Of a DNA stretch of 64,000 nt, positions 28,556-37,351 are shown in pieces. Made by a program: the position numbers and the translations under genes. Positions within the stretch are counted from its first letter, which is position 1. The number at the start of each line of letters is the position of its first letter. The notes below the pieces were generated by a model. The model saw only the letters and a program-made list of their open reading frames with translations. It was not told the origin of the DNA and made no database searches. Origin of the DNA: Duganella sp. Root1480D1 (lineage in GTDB: Bacteria; Pseudomonadota; Gammaproteobacteria; Burkholderiales; Burkholderiaceae_D); NCBI RefSeq assembly GCF_001427305.1, contig NZ_LMFZ01000001.1, positions 125,261 to 189,260 on the forward strand, read 5' to 3'.

Positions 28556-30211
28556 GTGAACAACGAGAACAATCCAAAAGATTTGCCGGCCAGCCCTGCG
28601 CGCCGCCGCATCTTCCAGGCGGCTGGAGCCGCCGGCCTTGCAGCGAGCCTGCCGGGCGTCACCGCCGCCCCGGCTACCAAACCCGCTGCGCCAGCCAAAG
28701 CCCTCTCGCTGGACGACAAACTGCAAGCCAACGTCAAGAACGTGGTGGTGATTTACCTGGAAAACCGCAGCTTCAACAACCTGTTCGCCGATTTCCCCGG
28801 GCTGGCGTCGCCGATGTCGGCCCTGAAGCCAGCCGACTACCAGCAGCGCGACTACGACGGCAGCATCCTGCCAACGCTGCCGAAAATCTGGGGCGGCCTG
28901 GTGCCGGTACCGCAGGATATCGCAGGCAAGCGCTATGAGGTCAAGGAGGACCAGCTTAGCGGCCTGCCGAACGCGCCTTTCAAGCTGGTCGATGCGGAAG
29001 GCAAGCCGCTGCCGGAATCCGTCATTACGCGCGACCTGTGGCACCTGTTCTACCAGAACCAGATGCAGATCAACGGCGGCAAGAACGACAGCTTCGTCGC
29101 CTGGGGCAATACCGGCGGCATGGTGATGGGCTACTACAGCGAGATGGAAAAGAATCTCGGCCTGTGGCAGGTGGCGCGCCAATACACCCTGTGCGACAAC
29201 TTCTTCATGGCCGCTTTCGGCGGCTCCTACCTGAACCACCAGTTCCTGGTCTCGGGCCGCTGCCCGGTCTATCCGAATGCAGACAGCAGCCCGGCCAAGC
29301 GCAAGATTGCAGTGCTGTCCGATGGCCCGACCGGCCACACGCTGGCACTCGACCCAAAGAGCCCGAAATCCGCACTGGAAGGCCGGCCGCATTACGTCAA
29401 TGACGGCGCCATCACGCCGGACGGTTTCGCGGTCAACACCATGGCCCCGCCCTACCAGCCAAGCTTCGTGCGCCCGGCGCCAGGCGGCGATCCGCTGCAT
29501 GCCAATCCGGAAGACCCGGCCTACCTGCCGCCGCAAACCTACGACACCATCGGCGACCTGCTCTCGCGCAAGGGCGTGAGCTGGACATGGTACGGCGGCG
29601 CCTTCCAGGCCGCGCTGGACCACAAGGGCGGCGGCAGCAAGCCAAACTTCCAGTACCATCACCAGCCATTCAACTACTTCGCCAGCTTCGCGCCCGGCAC
29701 CGCACAACGCGCGACCCACATCCGCGACGGCGGCCTGGGTGACAGCCCGATTTCGAACAAATTCCTGGCCGATGCGGTGGCGGGCAAGCTGCCTGCGGTC
29801 AGCTTCTATAAGCCGCAGGGCAACCTGAACCTGCATGCCGGCTATTCGGATATCGAATCGGGCGACCAGCACATCGTCAATGTGCTGGAGCACCTGAAGA
29901 AGTCGCCGCAGTGGGAAAACATGGTCGTGGTCGTGACCTTCGACGAAAATGGCGGCTGGTGGGACCACGTGGCGCCGCCGAAAGGCGACCGCTGGGGGCC
30001 TGGTTCGCGCATCCCGGCCATCATCGTATCGCCGTTCGCCAAGAAGTCCACGGTGGACCACAGCTTCTACGACACCACCTCGATCCTGCGCTTCATCACC
30101 CGCCTGCACGGCCTGCCGCTGCTGGAGGGCCTGGCCGAGCGAAACAAGGCCTTCGCCGAACGCGGCGCGTTGCCGCCGGGCGACCTCACGGGGGCCCTCG
30201 CCTTCCGTTGA
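28556..30211 (+). CDS. Exported phosphoesterase, AcpA/phospholipase C type
   Basis: A 551-residue member of the bacterial phosphoesterase superfamily that includes non-specific phospholipase C and acid phosphatase AcpA. The catalytic-site region VVVIYLENRSFNNLFADFPG is near residue 60 and the second metal region VVVTFDENGGWWDHVAPP near 460. The N-terminus has a Tat-type twin-arginine motif (ARRRIFQAAGAAGLAA), so the folded enzyme is probably exported by the Tat system. The start is GTG at 28556 with AAGGAG upstream. A short hairpin terminator follows. The substrate could be phospholipids or phosphomonoesters. Confidence 0.88.
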   Translation: MNNENNPKDLPASPARRRIFQAAGAAGLAASLPGVTAAPATKPAAPAKALSLDDKLQANVKNVVVIYLENRSFNNLFADFPGLASPMSALKPADYQQRDYDGSILPTLPKIWGGLVPVPQDIAGKRYEVKEDQLSGLPNAPFKLVDAEGKPLPESVITRDLWHLFYQNQMQINGGKNDSFVAWGNTGGMVMGYYSEMEKNLGLWQVARQYTLCDNFFMAAFGGSYLNHQFLVSGRCPVYPNADSSPAKRKIAVLSDGPTGHTLALDPKSPKSALEGRPHYVNDGAITPDGFAVNTMAPPYQPSFVRPAPGGDPLHANPEDPAYLPPQTYDTIGDLLSRKGVSWTWYGGAFQAALDHKGGGSKPNFQYHHQPFNYFASFAPGTAQRATHIRDGGLGDSPISNKFLADAVAGKLPAVSFYKPQGNLNLHAGYSDIESGDQHIVNVLEHLKKSPQWENMVVVVTFDENGGWWDHVAPPKGDRWGPGSRIPAIIVSPFAKKSTVDHSFYDTTSILRFITRLHGLPLLEGLAERNKAFAERGALPPGDLTGALAFR

Positions 30212-30249
30212 CATGGTTGCCCGTGTTACAATCCGCCGGTTCTAAAAGG

Positions 30250-30280
30250 AAGCCCGACTGATTCAGCCGGGCTTTTGTTT
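30250..30280 (+). terminator. Terminator after phosphoesterase gene
   Basis: AAGCCCG (30250-30256) pairs with CGGGCTT (30268-30274) and is followed by TTTTGTTTT. The loop of 11 bases is a little long. It lies 39 bases after the phosphoesterase stop. Confidence 0.7.
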
Positions 30281-30293
30281 TCTGCGACGGATA

Positions 30294-30527
30294 ATGAGAG
30301 ATAAAAAAGACAACGCGACAATCGACCTGCCAGGCTTCGAGCCTGCCGCGCCGATGACGGCGGAAGCCAAGCTTCCACCGCCGCCGCGTGTGCGCCGCTC
30401 TCCGCGCAAGCAAGAACAACTCGAACTGCTTGGCGAACTCGGCCCAACCGACGCCAGCGGGCTGCCAATCTGGCAGAATGATCCCAACCTGGACCTCACC
30501 GGCCTGCCCATCTGGCGGCGGGACTAA
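30294..30527 (+). CDS. Small hypothetical protein upstream of dbpA, 77 aa
   Basis: A 77-residue charged protein ending two bases before dbpA. The C-terminal third contains two copies of G-L-P-I-W (GLPIWQNDPNLDLTGLPIW), spaced 17 residues apart. The first half is Pro- and Lys-rich (PPPPRVRRSPRKQEQ). No signal or membrane helix is seen. No clear ribosome site precedes the ATG at 30294. Its tight link to dbpA suggests co-transcription and perhaps a role near RNA or ribosomes, but function is unknown. Confidence 0.6.
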   Translation: MRDKKDNATIDLPGFEPAAPMTAEAKLPPPPRVRRSPRKQEQLELLGELGPTDASGLPIWQNDPNLDLTGLPIWRRD

Positions 30528-30529
30528 AA

Positions 30530-31936
30530 ATGACCTCTTTCGCTACCCTGCCACTGTCCGAAAAACTCCTTGCCAACCTGGACTCGCTGGGCTACCGCGA
30601 AATGACCGAGATCCAGGCACAAAGCCTGCCGTCCATCATGGAAGGCCGCGATCTTATCGCGCAAGCCAAGACCGGCAGCGGCAAGACTGCCGCCTTCGGC
30701 ATCGGCATGCTGTGCAACCTGAATACCGCCTGGTTCGCTGTTCAAAGCCTGGTGCTCTGCCCAACGCGCGAGCTGGCCGACCAGGTGGCCAATGAACTGC
30801 GCCGCCTGGCGCGCTGCGTGCCCAATGTGAAGGTCGTGGTGCTGACCGGCGGTACGCCGATGCGCCCGCAAATCGCCTCACTGGAATTCGGCGCCCACAT
30901 CGTGGTTGGCACGCCGGGCCGCGTGCGCGACCACCTGTCGCGCGAATCGCTCGACCTGTCGAACGTGCGCACCCTGGTGCTCGATGAAGCGGACCGCATG
31001 ACGGACATGGGCTTCTACGACGAAATCGCCGGCATCGTGCGCGCCTGCCCGAAACGCCGCCAGACCTTGCTGTTCTCGGCCACTTACCCGGACGACATCC
31101 GCCAGGCGACGGAAGCCTTCCTGGCCGATCCGGTCGAAGTGACGGTCGAAGCGCAACACAGCGGCGGCCAGATCGAACAGCGCTTCTACGAAATCGGTTT
31201 TGATGACCGCGACAAGGCGGTCGGCAAGCTGCTCAAGCATTATCAGCCCGCTTCCGCCATCATCTTCTGCAACACCAAGGTGCACTGCAAGGAACTGCTG
31301 GACGAGCTGCACGCGGAAGGCTTCTCGGCACTGGCCCTGTACGGCGAACTGGAACAGCGTGAGCGCGACGAAATCCTGGTGCTGTTCTCCAACCGTAGCT
31401 GCTCGATCCTGATCGCTACCGACGTCGCCGCGCGCGGCCTCGACATCGCCAACCTGGAAGCTGTGATCAACGCCGACGTGTCGCGCGACACTGAAGTCCA
31501 CATCCACCGCATCGGCCGCACCGGCCGCGGCGGCGAGAAAGGCCTGTCGCTGACACTGTGCGCACCCAACGAGAAAAAGTGGGTCAAGCTGATCGAAGAC
31601 TACCAGGGCGCGCCGGTTGAGTGGCACGAGATCAAGGAACTGGCGGAAGACGAATTCGTGAACGCCGAACCGGCGCCAATGCTGACGCTCTGCATCTCAG
31701 GCGGCAAGAAAGAAAAGCTGCGCGCCGGCGACGTGCTGGGCGCGCTGTGCGGCGACGGCGGCCTGACCAAGGAACAGGTCGGCAAAATCAATGTCACCGA
31801 ATTCCAGACCTACGTCGCATTGGATCGCCGCATCGCCCACGAGGCCTTTGCCCGCCTGAAAGCCGCCAGCAATATGCCGGGCGAGTTCGGCAGCTTCAAA
31901 GGCCGCAACTTCAAGATGCGCTTTATCGAAGTTTAA
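30530..31936 (+). CDS. dbpA: ATP-dependent RNA helicase DbpA
   Basis: A 468-residue DEAD-box helicase that, in its family, acts on 23S rRNA hairpin 92 during large-subunit assembly. Motifs are complete: Q motif ending in IQAQSLP, AKTGSGKT (I), PTRELADQV (Ia), GTPGRV (Ib), LDEADRM (II), SATY (III), IFCNTK (IV), ATDVAARGLD (V) and HRIGRTGR (VI). The C-terminal 75 residues match the DbpA RNA-binding domain and distinguish it from RhlE or SrmB. Stop codons of dbpA and the convergent amidase gene overlap. Confidence 0.95.
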   Translation: MTSFATLPLSEKLLANLDSLGYREMTEIQAQSLPSIMEGRDLIAQAKTGSGKTAAFGIGMLCNLNTAWFAVQSLVLCPTRELADQVANELRRLARCVPNVKVVVLTGGTPMRPQIASLEFGAHIVVGTPGRVRDHLSRESLDLSNVRTLVLDEADRMTDMGFYDEIAGIVRACPKRRQTLLFSATYPDDIRQATEAFLADPVEVTVEAQHSGGQIEQRFYEIGFDDRDKAVGKLLKHYQPASAIIFCNTKVHCKELLDELHAEGFSALALYGELEQRERDEILVLFSNRSCSILIATDVAARGLDIANLEAVINADVSRDTEVHIHRIGRTGRGGEKGLSLTLCAPNEKKWVKLIEDYQGAPVEWHEIKELAEDEFVNAEPAPMLTLCISGGKKEKLRAGDVLGALCGDGGLTKEQVGKINVTEFQTYVALDRRIAHEAFARLKAASNMPGEFGSFKGRNFKMRFIEV

Positions 31937-33510
31937 GCGCGGATCGAAACGCTGGCCGGGAATTGCGGGGCACGACGGACCATCGTCGCTTGCTCGAAAG
32001 CGTAGGCCATGCCAATCAAGGCGGACTCACTGAATGCCGTGCCGACAAAGGACAGACCAATCGGCAAGCCGCGCACATAACCTGCAGGCACTGTAATGTG
32101 CGGATATCCCGCCACCGCCGCCGGGGAAGAGAAACTCTTGCCGTAGTGGTCCCCGTTGATGAAGTCCGTCAGCCATGCAGTGCCGTCGGTCGGCGCCACC
32201 AGCGCGTCGAGTTCATGCGCTTTCAGCACCAGGTCGATACCTTCTTCGCGCGAGTAGCGGTGGTTGTTGGCCAGCGCATCTTGATAGGCCTGGCTGTCGA
32301 GGCCCGGCTTGGCTTCGGCGCGTTCGAGATACTCCTGGCCGAAGTACGGCATTTCAAACTTGGCGTTTTGCTTGTTGAAGGCGATCAGGTCGGCCATGCT
32401 CCTGACCTTCGCGTTTGGCGCGTAGTCGCGCAGGTAGGCCGCCAGGTCGACCTTGAATTCATGCAGCAACACTTCGGTTTCGCTGTCTCCGTACTTCTCG
32501 GTATTCGGCACTTGTACGTCGACCAGGATTGCTCCCTGCGCCCTCAACGCTTCCAGCGCCTTCTCGATTTCAGCATCGACAGCATCGCTGCCGCCAAAGA
32601 AATTGCGTGCTACCCCAAGGCGCTTGCCGCGCAAGGCATCGCGCTTCAGGGCGGACGAATAATCGGCAGCCATGCCGGCGCCATCCTGCGTAGCGGGATC
32701 GCTGGCATCAACGCCCGCCATTGCGGCCAGCATCAGCGCGGCATCCGAAACGCTGCGCGCCATGGGACCTGCGGTGTCCTGCGAGTGCGCGATCGGAATG
32801 ATCCCGCTGCGGCTGACCAGACCGATGGTCGGCTTGATGCCCACCAAGCCGCAGATCGACGCCGGCGATACGATGGAGCCATCGGTTTCGGTGCCGACGG
32901 CCAGCGTCGCGAGCCCCGCGGCAATCGCGGCACCGGAACCCGAGCTCGATCCGCTGCAATTCCGGTCCAGCGAATATGGGTTGCGGGTCAAGCCGCCGCG
33001 CGCGCTCCAGCCGCTGACGGAGTGGCTCGAGCGCATATTGGCCCATTCGCTCAAATTGGTCTTGCCGATGATGACTGCTCCAGCCTCGCGCAAGCGCGCC
33101 GCCACGTGGGAGTCGCGCGCCGCCCGCACCCCGGCCAGCGCCAGCGATCCGGCCGTGGTGCTCATGCGATCGGCTGTCGCGATATTGTCTTTCAGGAGTA
33201 CCGGAATGCCATGTAGCGGGCCGCGAATCTTGCGCTGATGGCGCTCGCGATCCATCTCGCGCGCAATCTTCAGCGCTTCCGGATTGATCTCGATGATGGA
33301 ATTGAGGCGGGGGCCGGACTTGTCGATCGTATTAATCCGGGACAGGTACTGCGAAGTAAGTGCGTGTGAGGTGAGCTTGTTGGCGGCCATCAGGCCCTGC
33401 TGATGCTGGACCCCGGCATCGAGCACAGACGGCACCGCAGCTTGCGTGCGCGGCAAAGTCGCTGCCCCACCGGCAGCCAACCCCAACTTCACGAAACCCC
33501 TTCGATCCAT
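31933..33510 (-). CDS. Exported amidase-signature hydrolase
   Basis: A 525-residue amidase-signature enzyme. The catalytic lysine is Lys107 in PVLLKDNIA, the cis-serine lies in CSGSSSGSGAAIA, and the nucleophile is the serine in ETDGSIVSPAS (about 212). The usual GGSIR nucleophile context reads DGSIV here. Its N-terminus MDRRGFVKLGLAAGGAATL is a Tat signal peptide, so it acts in the periplasm. GatA has no such signal, and no gatB or gatC is adjacent, so this is not tRNA amidotransferase. The substrate, a small amide or peptide, is unknown. Confidence 0.9.
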   Translation of the reverse strand: MDRRGFVKLGLAAGGAATLPRTQAAVPSVLDAGVQHQQGLMAANKLTSHALTSQYLSRINTIDKSGPRLNSIIEINPEALKIAREMDRERHQRKIRGPLHGIPVLLKDNIATADRMSTTAGSLALAGVRAARDSHVAARLREAGAVIIGKTNLSEWANMRSSHSVSGWSARGGLTRNPYSLDRNCSGSSSGSGAAIAAGLATLAVGTETDGSIVSPASICGLVGIKPTIGLVSRSGIIPIAHSQDTAGPMARSVSDAALMLAAMAGVDASDPATQDGAGMAADYSSALKRDALRGKRLGVARNFFGGSDAVDAEIEKALEALRAQGAILVDVQVPNTEKYGDSETEVLLHEFKVDLAAYLRDYAPNAKVRSMADLIAFNKQNAKFEMPYFGQEYLERAEAKPGLDSQAYQDALANNHRYSREEGIDLVLKAHELDALVAPTDGTAWLTDFINGDHYGKSFSSPAAVAGYPHITVPAGYVRGLPIGLSFVGTAFSESALIGMAYAFEQATMVRRAPQFPASVSIRA

Positions 33511-33590
33511 CTGGTACGCCCTCAGTCAAGAAAAGCACAAACCAGTAGAATACCAGCAGTTTGCAAGCAATTAATACTGCCCAAAAGCAA

Positions 33591-33612
33591 AAAGCCCGCT
33601 TGCGCGGGCTTT
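33591..33612 (-). terminator. Terminator of efp
   Basis: AAAGCCCGC paired with GCGGGCTTT around a TTGC loop. On the minus strand it continues into a T-rich run (TTTTTGCTTTT). It stands 31 bases after the efp stop. Confidence 0.85.
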
Positions 33613-33642
33613 CTATTGCGTGATTGCAACAAACTGCTGCAA

Positions 33643-34218
33643 TTAGCCGCGAACGACCTTCTTGAACTCGTGGGTACGGGTGTCGATTTCGACGACGTCG
33701 TCCTGGGACACGAACAGTGGCACCTGGATCGAGAAGTTACGGCCTTCGATGGCGTTTTCCAGTTTCGCTTCCTTGGTCACGTTACCGGAGGTGTTGCCTT
33801 TAACAGCTGGCTCCGAGTAAACGATCTGGCGAGCGATGGTGGTTGGCAGCTCAACGGAGATTGCCTTGCCGTCGTAGAAGACAGCTTCGCATTCCATACC
33901 ATCCTTCAGGTAGTTGACGGCTTCGCCCATGTTCTCTTCTTCGATTTCGAACTGGTTGTACTCTTCGTCCATGAACACGAACAGTGGGTCAGCGAAGTAC
34001 GAATAGGTAACTGGCTTCTTGTCCAGAACGACCACGTCGAACTTGTCGTCGCCGCGGAACACGTTTTCCAGCGGGGAGCCGGTCAGCAGGTTCTTCATCT
34101 TCCATTTGTAGGTGAAGCCAGTGCGGGACGAACCGTTGACGTCGGAACGCAGAACGATGAATGGCTTGTCTTCAACCATGATGATGTTGCCGACACGAAT
34201 CTCTTTTGCGAATTTCAT
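33643..34218 (-). CDS. efp: Elongation factor P, Arg32 type
   Basis: A 191-residue EF-P that relieves ribosome stalling at polyproline. The KOW-like N-domain (IRVGNIIMVEDKPFIVLRSD) leads to the loop NGSSRTG with Arg at position 32, the residue rhamnosylated by EarP in betaproteobacteria and pseudomonads. The two OB domains end in QDDVVEIDTRTHEFKKVV. It is a little longer than the usual 185 residues. The earP gene lies just upstream on the same strand. A TATAAT (34265-34260) in the 65-base gap suggests efp also has its own promoter. Confidence 0.96.
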   Translation of the reverse strand: MKFAKEIRVGNIIMVEDKPFIVLRSDVNGSSRTGFTYKWKMKNLLTGSPLENVFRGDDKFDVVVLDKKPVTYSYFADPLFVFMDEEYNQFEIEEENMGEAVNYLKDGMECEAVFYDGKAISVELPTTIARQIVYSEPAVKGNTSGNVTKEAKLENAIEGRNFSIQVPLFVSQDDVVEIDTRTHEFKKVVRG

Positions 34219-34283
34219 AGCGAATATATACCGGTTAAGGAGAGTTGCAGTAACCGCGCATTATAGCACGGGGTTCTAATGTG

Positions 34284-35420
34284 TTACCTCAGCGATGCAC
34301 AAAATTTAGTCAAATTCGTGGCCAAATCGCCGTTGTCCAGGATTTTTTGTTGCCATTCCGACGACTTTGCCGAAATTTCAGGCATTACCGATGCGAGAGC
34401 TTTCCATAGGGTTGGCCAGTCGCCTTCAACTGCGCCGTTCCAGCACAGCGAAAATTCATCAAACGCGCGGCCTGCCGCATAACGCTGCAGGAAGGCGCGC
34501 AACTTCTTATGGTGCAGGTTTTCATCTTGCGCGTAAATGTGCCAGATGAAGGATTTGCCAGCCCATTGCGCCCTCACCCAGGAGTCTTCGCCGCGCACGA
34601 AGTTCAGGTCGCAGGACCAGAGCAGCTTGTCGTAATCCTGCTGCGGTACGAACGGCAGCACGCGTACCGTCAGCGCGCCATCGCTGCGCATCGCGCCCGG
34701 CACGGCTGGCTGGCCGAGGAAACTGGACACCGCTTCGCTTGCCACACCCTCCGGCACCAGGCACGTCACTTGCTGCTCGCCGTCGCGCCATGCCGCAAAC
34801 AGCCCGCCGACCGGCGCATAGGGGTAACAGAACAGCGAGACCTTCATTGCCGCCGCTTCGGCTTCCGTTACGCCCAGCGCAGACAGGAAGTCCGATACCG
34901 CAGCGGGATCGGAGATATAGGCGCGGCGCTCGTCTTCAAGATCTTTTTCGCAAAGGAGCCCGCCGGTTTTTTCGGTAAAGCCGGGGAAGAAGAAGTACTT
35001 CGTCAACGGCAGGCGCGGATGCTTCGATGGCAAACTGTGGCACCCCTCCACCCACTCTTCCGCGCTGAGGCCCTCGAGGTTCAGCCACACCGGGCGCTCC
35101 GGGCGCTGCGCCATCGCAGCAATATAGCCGGGTGGGATGTCGCAAGCGAAGAACTCGATCACGATGTCGGCCACATCTTCCGGCGCGAACTCACCCTCTT
35201 GCGTCGACCAGTGGCGCACGGCGATGCCGTCGACCACTTGCAGCTCCGCTTGCAAATCCACCTGCGGGCAAAGGCGCTGGAAGGAACGCAAATCATCGAC
35301 CCACAGCCTGACGGCGATGCCGTGCTCGCGCTGCAATTGGCGCGAGAGGCGCCAGCAGATGCCGATGTCGCCGAAATTATCGACAACTTTGCAAAATAGA
35401 TCGAGGGACAAGCTGGGCAT
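34284..35420 (-). CDS. earP: EF-P arginine rhamnosyltransferase EarP
   Basis: A 378-residue inverting glycosyltransferase that transfers rhamnose from dTDP-rhamnose to Arg32 of EF-P. The N-terminal FCKVVDNFGDIGICWRLS motif carries the catalytic aspartate, and the C-terminal RGEDSWVRAQWAGKSFIWHI binds the nucleotide sugar. The ATG at 35420 fits the family N-terminus; a GTG at 35444 is rejected because it lies inside the terminator of the tRNA-Glu pair. No strong ribosome site is seen. Its modification target efp is the next gene. Confidence 0.94.
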   Translation of the reverse strand: MPSLSLDLFCKVVDNFGDIGICWRLSRQLQREHGIAVRLWVDDLRSFQRLCPQVDLQAELQVVDGIAVRHWSTQEGEFAPEDVADIVIEFFACDIPPGYIAAMAQRPERPVWLNLEGLSAEEWVEGCHSLPSKHPRLPLTKYFFFPGFTEKTGGLLCEKDLEDERRAYISDPAAVSDFLSALGVTEAEAAAMKVSLFCYPYAPVGGLFAAWRDGEQQVTCLVPEGVASEAVSSFLGQPAVPGAMRSDGALTVRVLPFVPQQDYDKLLWSCDLNFVRGEDSWVRAQWAGKSFIWHIYAQDENLHHKKLRAFLQRYAAGRAFDEFSLCWNGAVEGDWPTLWKALASVMPEISAKSSEWQQKILDNGDLATNLTKFCASLR

Positions 35421-35432
35421 AAGCGGAAAATG

Positions 35433-35454
35433 AAAAAGCCGCACAAGGCGGCTT
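35433..35454 (-). terminator. Terminator of tRNA-Glu pair
   Basis: On the minus strand AAGCCGC (35454-35448) pairs with GCGGCTT (35442-35436) around a five-base loop and runs into TTTTT. It follows the distal tRNA-Glu by about 12 bases and precedes earP. Confidence 0.85.
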
Positions 35455-35466
35455 CATTCTAATCTG

Positions 35467-35542
35467 TGGCGTCCCCACGGGGATTCGAACCCCGGTACTC
35501 ACCGTGAAAGGGTGATGTCCTAGGCCTCTAGACGATGGGGAC
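35467..35542 (-). tRNA. tRNA-Glu (UUC), copy 1
   Basis: A 76-base cloverleaf with CCA encoded. Anticodon loop CCTTTCACG gives UUC. Acceptor GTCCCCA pairs with TGGGGAC. Identical in sequence to the other four copies in this window. It is the distal member of a tandem pair. Confidence 0.98.
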
Positions 35543-35571
35543 CCTGGACTTGCACTACGCTTTAGCTGACT

Positions 35572-35647
35572 TGGCGTCCCCACGGGGATTCGAACCCCGG
35601 TACTCACCGTGAAAGGGTGATGTCCTAGGCCTCTAGACGATGGGGAC
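35572..35647 (-). tRNA. tRNA-Glu (UUC), copy 2
   Basis: Identical to copy 1, 29 bases upstream of it on the minus strand. Expressed from the promoter at 35667-35695. Confidence 0.98.
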
Positions 35648-35666
35648 GTCGTAAAAGCGTGCGCGA

Positions 35667-35695
35667 ATTATATCAGCGTGCAAGCCTCATTTCAA
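35667..35695 (-). promoter_or_regulatory. Promoter of tRNA-Glu pair
   Basis: TTGAAA (35695-35690), 17-base spacer, consensus TATAAT (35672-35667). The -35 lies at the end of the oxidase subunit IV gene. The tRNA begins 19 bases after the -10. Confidence 0.85.
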
Positions 35696-36022
35696 GGGCG
35701 CAACGGCGAAGTGTTCGATGCGATTGGTGTTCACGTAATGCGACTCGGCCGACATCATGCCAACCAGCACAAGTATCGCCAGCGGCGGCAAGGTAATCGC
35801 GAAGATCAGCGCCAGCCGCTCCCACTTCATGTGCATGAAAACGGCGACGATAAAGCCGGCTTTCAACATCATCAAAATCAGGATCAGCGTCCAGCGCAGC
35901 AAGCCATGCACGTGGAAGAAGTCCACCAGGTAAGAGAAGAAGCTCAATACGAACAGCAGGATCCAGACTTTGACGTAAGTGCCGATCGGGTGCTGTTGAT
36001 GCGCTGCGGTAGCTTCGGACAT
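35687..36022 (-). CDS. Cytochrome oxidase subunit IV (small)
   Basis: A 111-residue, three-helix membrane protein of the heme-copper oxidase subunit IV (CtaF/CyoD-like) family. Hydrophobic helices run at about 18-38, 45-68 and 76-95, with the family-like MHMKWERLALIFAI turn. It is the last gene of the oxidase operon, nine bases after a subunit III gene. GGAGG precedes the ATG. It probably stabilises the complex in the inner membrane. Its stop overlaps the promoter for the downstream tRNA-Glu pair. Confidence 0.88.
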   Translation of the reverse strand: MSEATAAHQQHPIGTYVKVWILLFVLSFFSYLVDFFHVHGLLRWTLILILMMLKAGFIVAVFMHMKWERLALIFAITLPPLAILVLVGMMSAESHYVNTNRIEHFAVAPLK

Positions 36023-36031
36023 GGCGGCCTC

Positions 36032-36688
36032 CTACCAGAGATAGAACAATGCAAAGATGAATACCCAGACAAGGTCGACAAAGTGCCAATACAAGCCGGT
36101 GATCTCGACAATGTCATATCCCTTTTTCTCGTAATGCCCGTTCAGTACGCGCCGCGCGATGATCGACAAATAGATCACGCCCGCCGATACGTGCAGCCCA
36201 TGGAAGCCGGTAATCATGAAGAAGCACGAGCCGAATTGCGCCGCGCCCATCGGGTTGCCCCATGGCCGCACGCCTTCGTGAATCAGCTTGGTCCACTCAA
36301 AGGCTTGCATACTGACGAACAGAACGCCAAAAGCAGCGGTCACCATCATCAACGTCGCCGCCAGTTTTCGATTGCGCTGATAGGCAGCGTTGACGGCCAT
36401 CGCCATGGTGCCGCTGCTGGTAATCAGCACGAACGTCATGATGGCGATCAGGAGCAACGGGTAATCAGTGCCCGCGACAGTGAGAGAAAACACTTCGCTG
36501 GGATTTGGCCAAGCCGATGTGGTGGCCATGCGTACCGACATATAGCCGGTGAGGAAGGTGCCGAAGATGAACGTATCGCTAAGCAGGAAGATCCACATCA
36601 TCGCCTTGCCCCACGGGACACGGAACGCAGTGCGATCGCCAGCCCAATCGGAGACGAAGCCTTTCAAATCGTTGGTGCCGGTATCCAT
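36032..36688 (-). CDS. Cytochrome c oxidase subunit III, copy A
   Basis: A 218-residue, five-to-seven-helix heme-copper oxidase subunit III. Hallmarks are the WIFLLSDTFIFGTFLTGY helix, the MQAFEWTKLI segment and the C-terminal FHGLHVSAGVIYLSI and YWHFVDLVWVFIFALFYLW helices. Subunit III supports proton uptake and stability of subunit I. It follows the second subunit III gene by three bases, with short spacings throughout the operon. The CoxMNOP operon of Bradyrhizobium also has two subunit III-like genes, CoxO and CoxP, which this pair resembles. Confidence 0.92.
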   Translation of the reverse strand: MDTGTNDLKGFVSDWAGDRTAFRVPWGKAMMWIFLLSDTFIFGTFLTGYMSVRMATTSAWPNPSEVFSLTVAGTDYPLLLIAIMTFVLITSSGTMAMAVNAAYQRNRKLAATLMMVTAAFGVLFVSMQAFEWTKLIHEGVRPWGNPMGAAQFGSCFFMITGFHGLHVSAGVIYLSIIARRVLNGHYEKKGYDIVEITGLYWHFVDLVWVFIFALFYLW

Positions 36689-36691
36689 ACC

Positions 36692-37351
36692 TCACCTCAC
36701 TGGAATGCCTATCGTTGTGCAGAAAGCCCTGACCAGTTCCGGCGTCACCAAGTACAACAACGCGAACACCACCAGCCAGAGGACAAACAGGAAATGCCAG
36801 TACTGCGCGCACAGGCCGATTTCCTCCCCTGCCCTGCGCACCGCGAACGCGCCTGCCACCATGCCGCCCAGCACGTGCGCGGCATGCAGTCCGGTGATCA
36901 GGTAGAAAAAGCTGTTGGCTGGATTGGCTGCCACGCTATAGTCGGCGGCCGTCATGGCCTGCCAGGCGTAGAGCTGTGAAAGCACGAACATGGCCGAGAG
37001 CAGCAGCGCGCCAATTGAAGTACTGCGCGCGGCTTCGCGCCGGCCAGCAGCGACATGGCGCCGTGCCAGCTCCCACGTCAGGCTGCACAGCACCAGCAAG
37101 CCGGTGCTGCAGTACAGTTGCCACGGGACGTAAGTGATGGGGCGCCAGTCATCATATGCGGCCCGCATCATGTAGGCGACACCGAACAGTCCGAACAGGG
37201 TGCTAACCACCACCATAAAGACCCACAAGCCAGTGCGGCGTGCGCCTTGCGGCCAAGCGGGGCCGCTGCCACGCGCGTCGTGCGGACCGCCCTCGCCACC
37301 GGGCCGCCCCGGAATCCCGCCACCTGCCCGCAACGTAGCATTAGCGCTCAT
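36692..37351 (-). CDS. Cytochrome c oxidase subunit III-like, copy B
   Basis: A 219-residue second subunit III-like protein. After a Gly/Arg-rich soluble 40 residues come helices including GLWVFMVVVSTLFGLFGVAYM, FFYLITGLHAAHVLGG and YWHFLFVLWLVVFALLYL. The last two match the C-terminal subunit III core. It is divergent from copy A, so the two are not a recent duplication. Its ATG overlaps the stop of subunit I as ATGA. It corresponds in place to one of the paired subunit III genes of CoxMNOP-type operons. Confidence 0.88.
   Translation of the reverse strand: MSANATLRAGGGIPGRPGGEGGPHDARGSGPAWPQGARRTGLWVFMVVVSTLFGLFGVAYMMRAAYDDWRPITYVPWQLYCSTGLLVLCSLTWELARRHVAAGRREAARSTSIGALLLSAMFVLSQLYAWQAMTAADYSVAANPANSFFYLITGLHAAHVLGGMVAGAFAVRRAGEEIGLCAQYWHFLFVLWLVVFALLYLVTPELVRAFCTTIGIPVR

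Noticed and set aside
28217..30214. 665-codon frame antisense to the phosphoesterase
   Set aside because: No domain or start context; sense strand has complete motifs and a Tat signal.
31933..33510. GatA subunit of tRNA amidotransferase
   Set aside because: The protein has a Tat signal and no gatB or gatC neighbour, so an exported amidase fits better.
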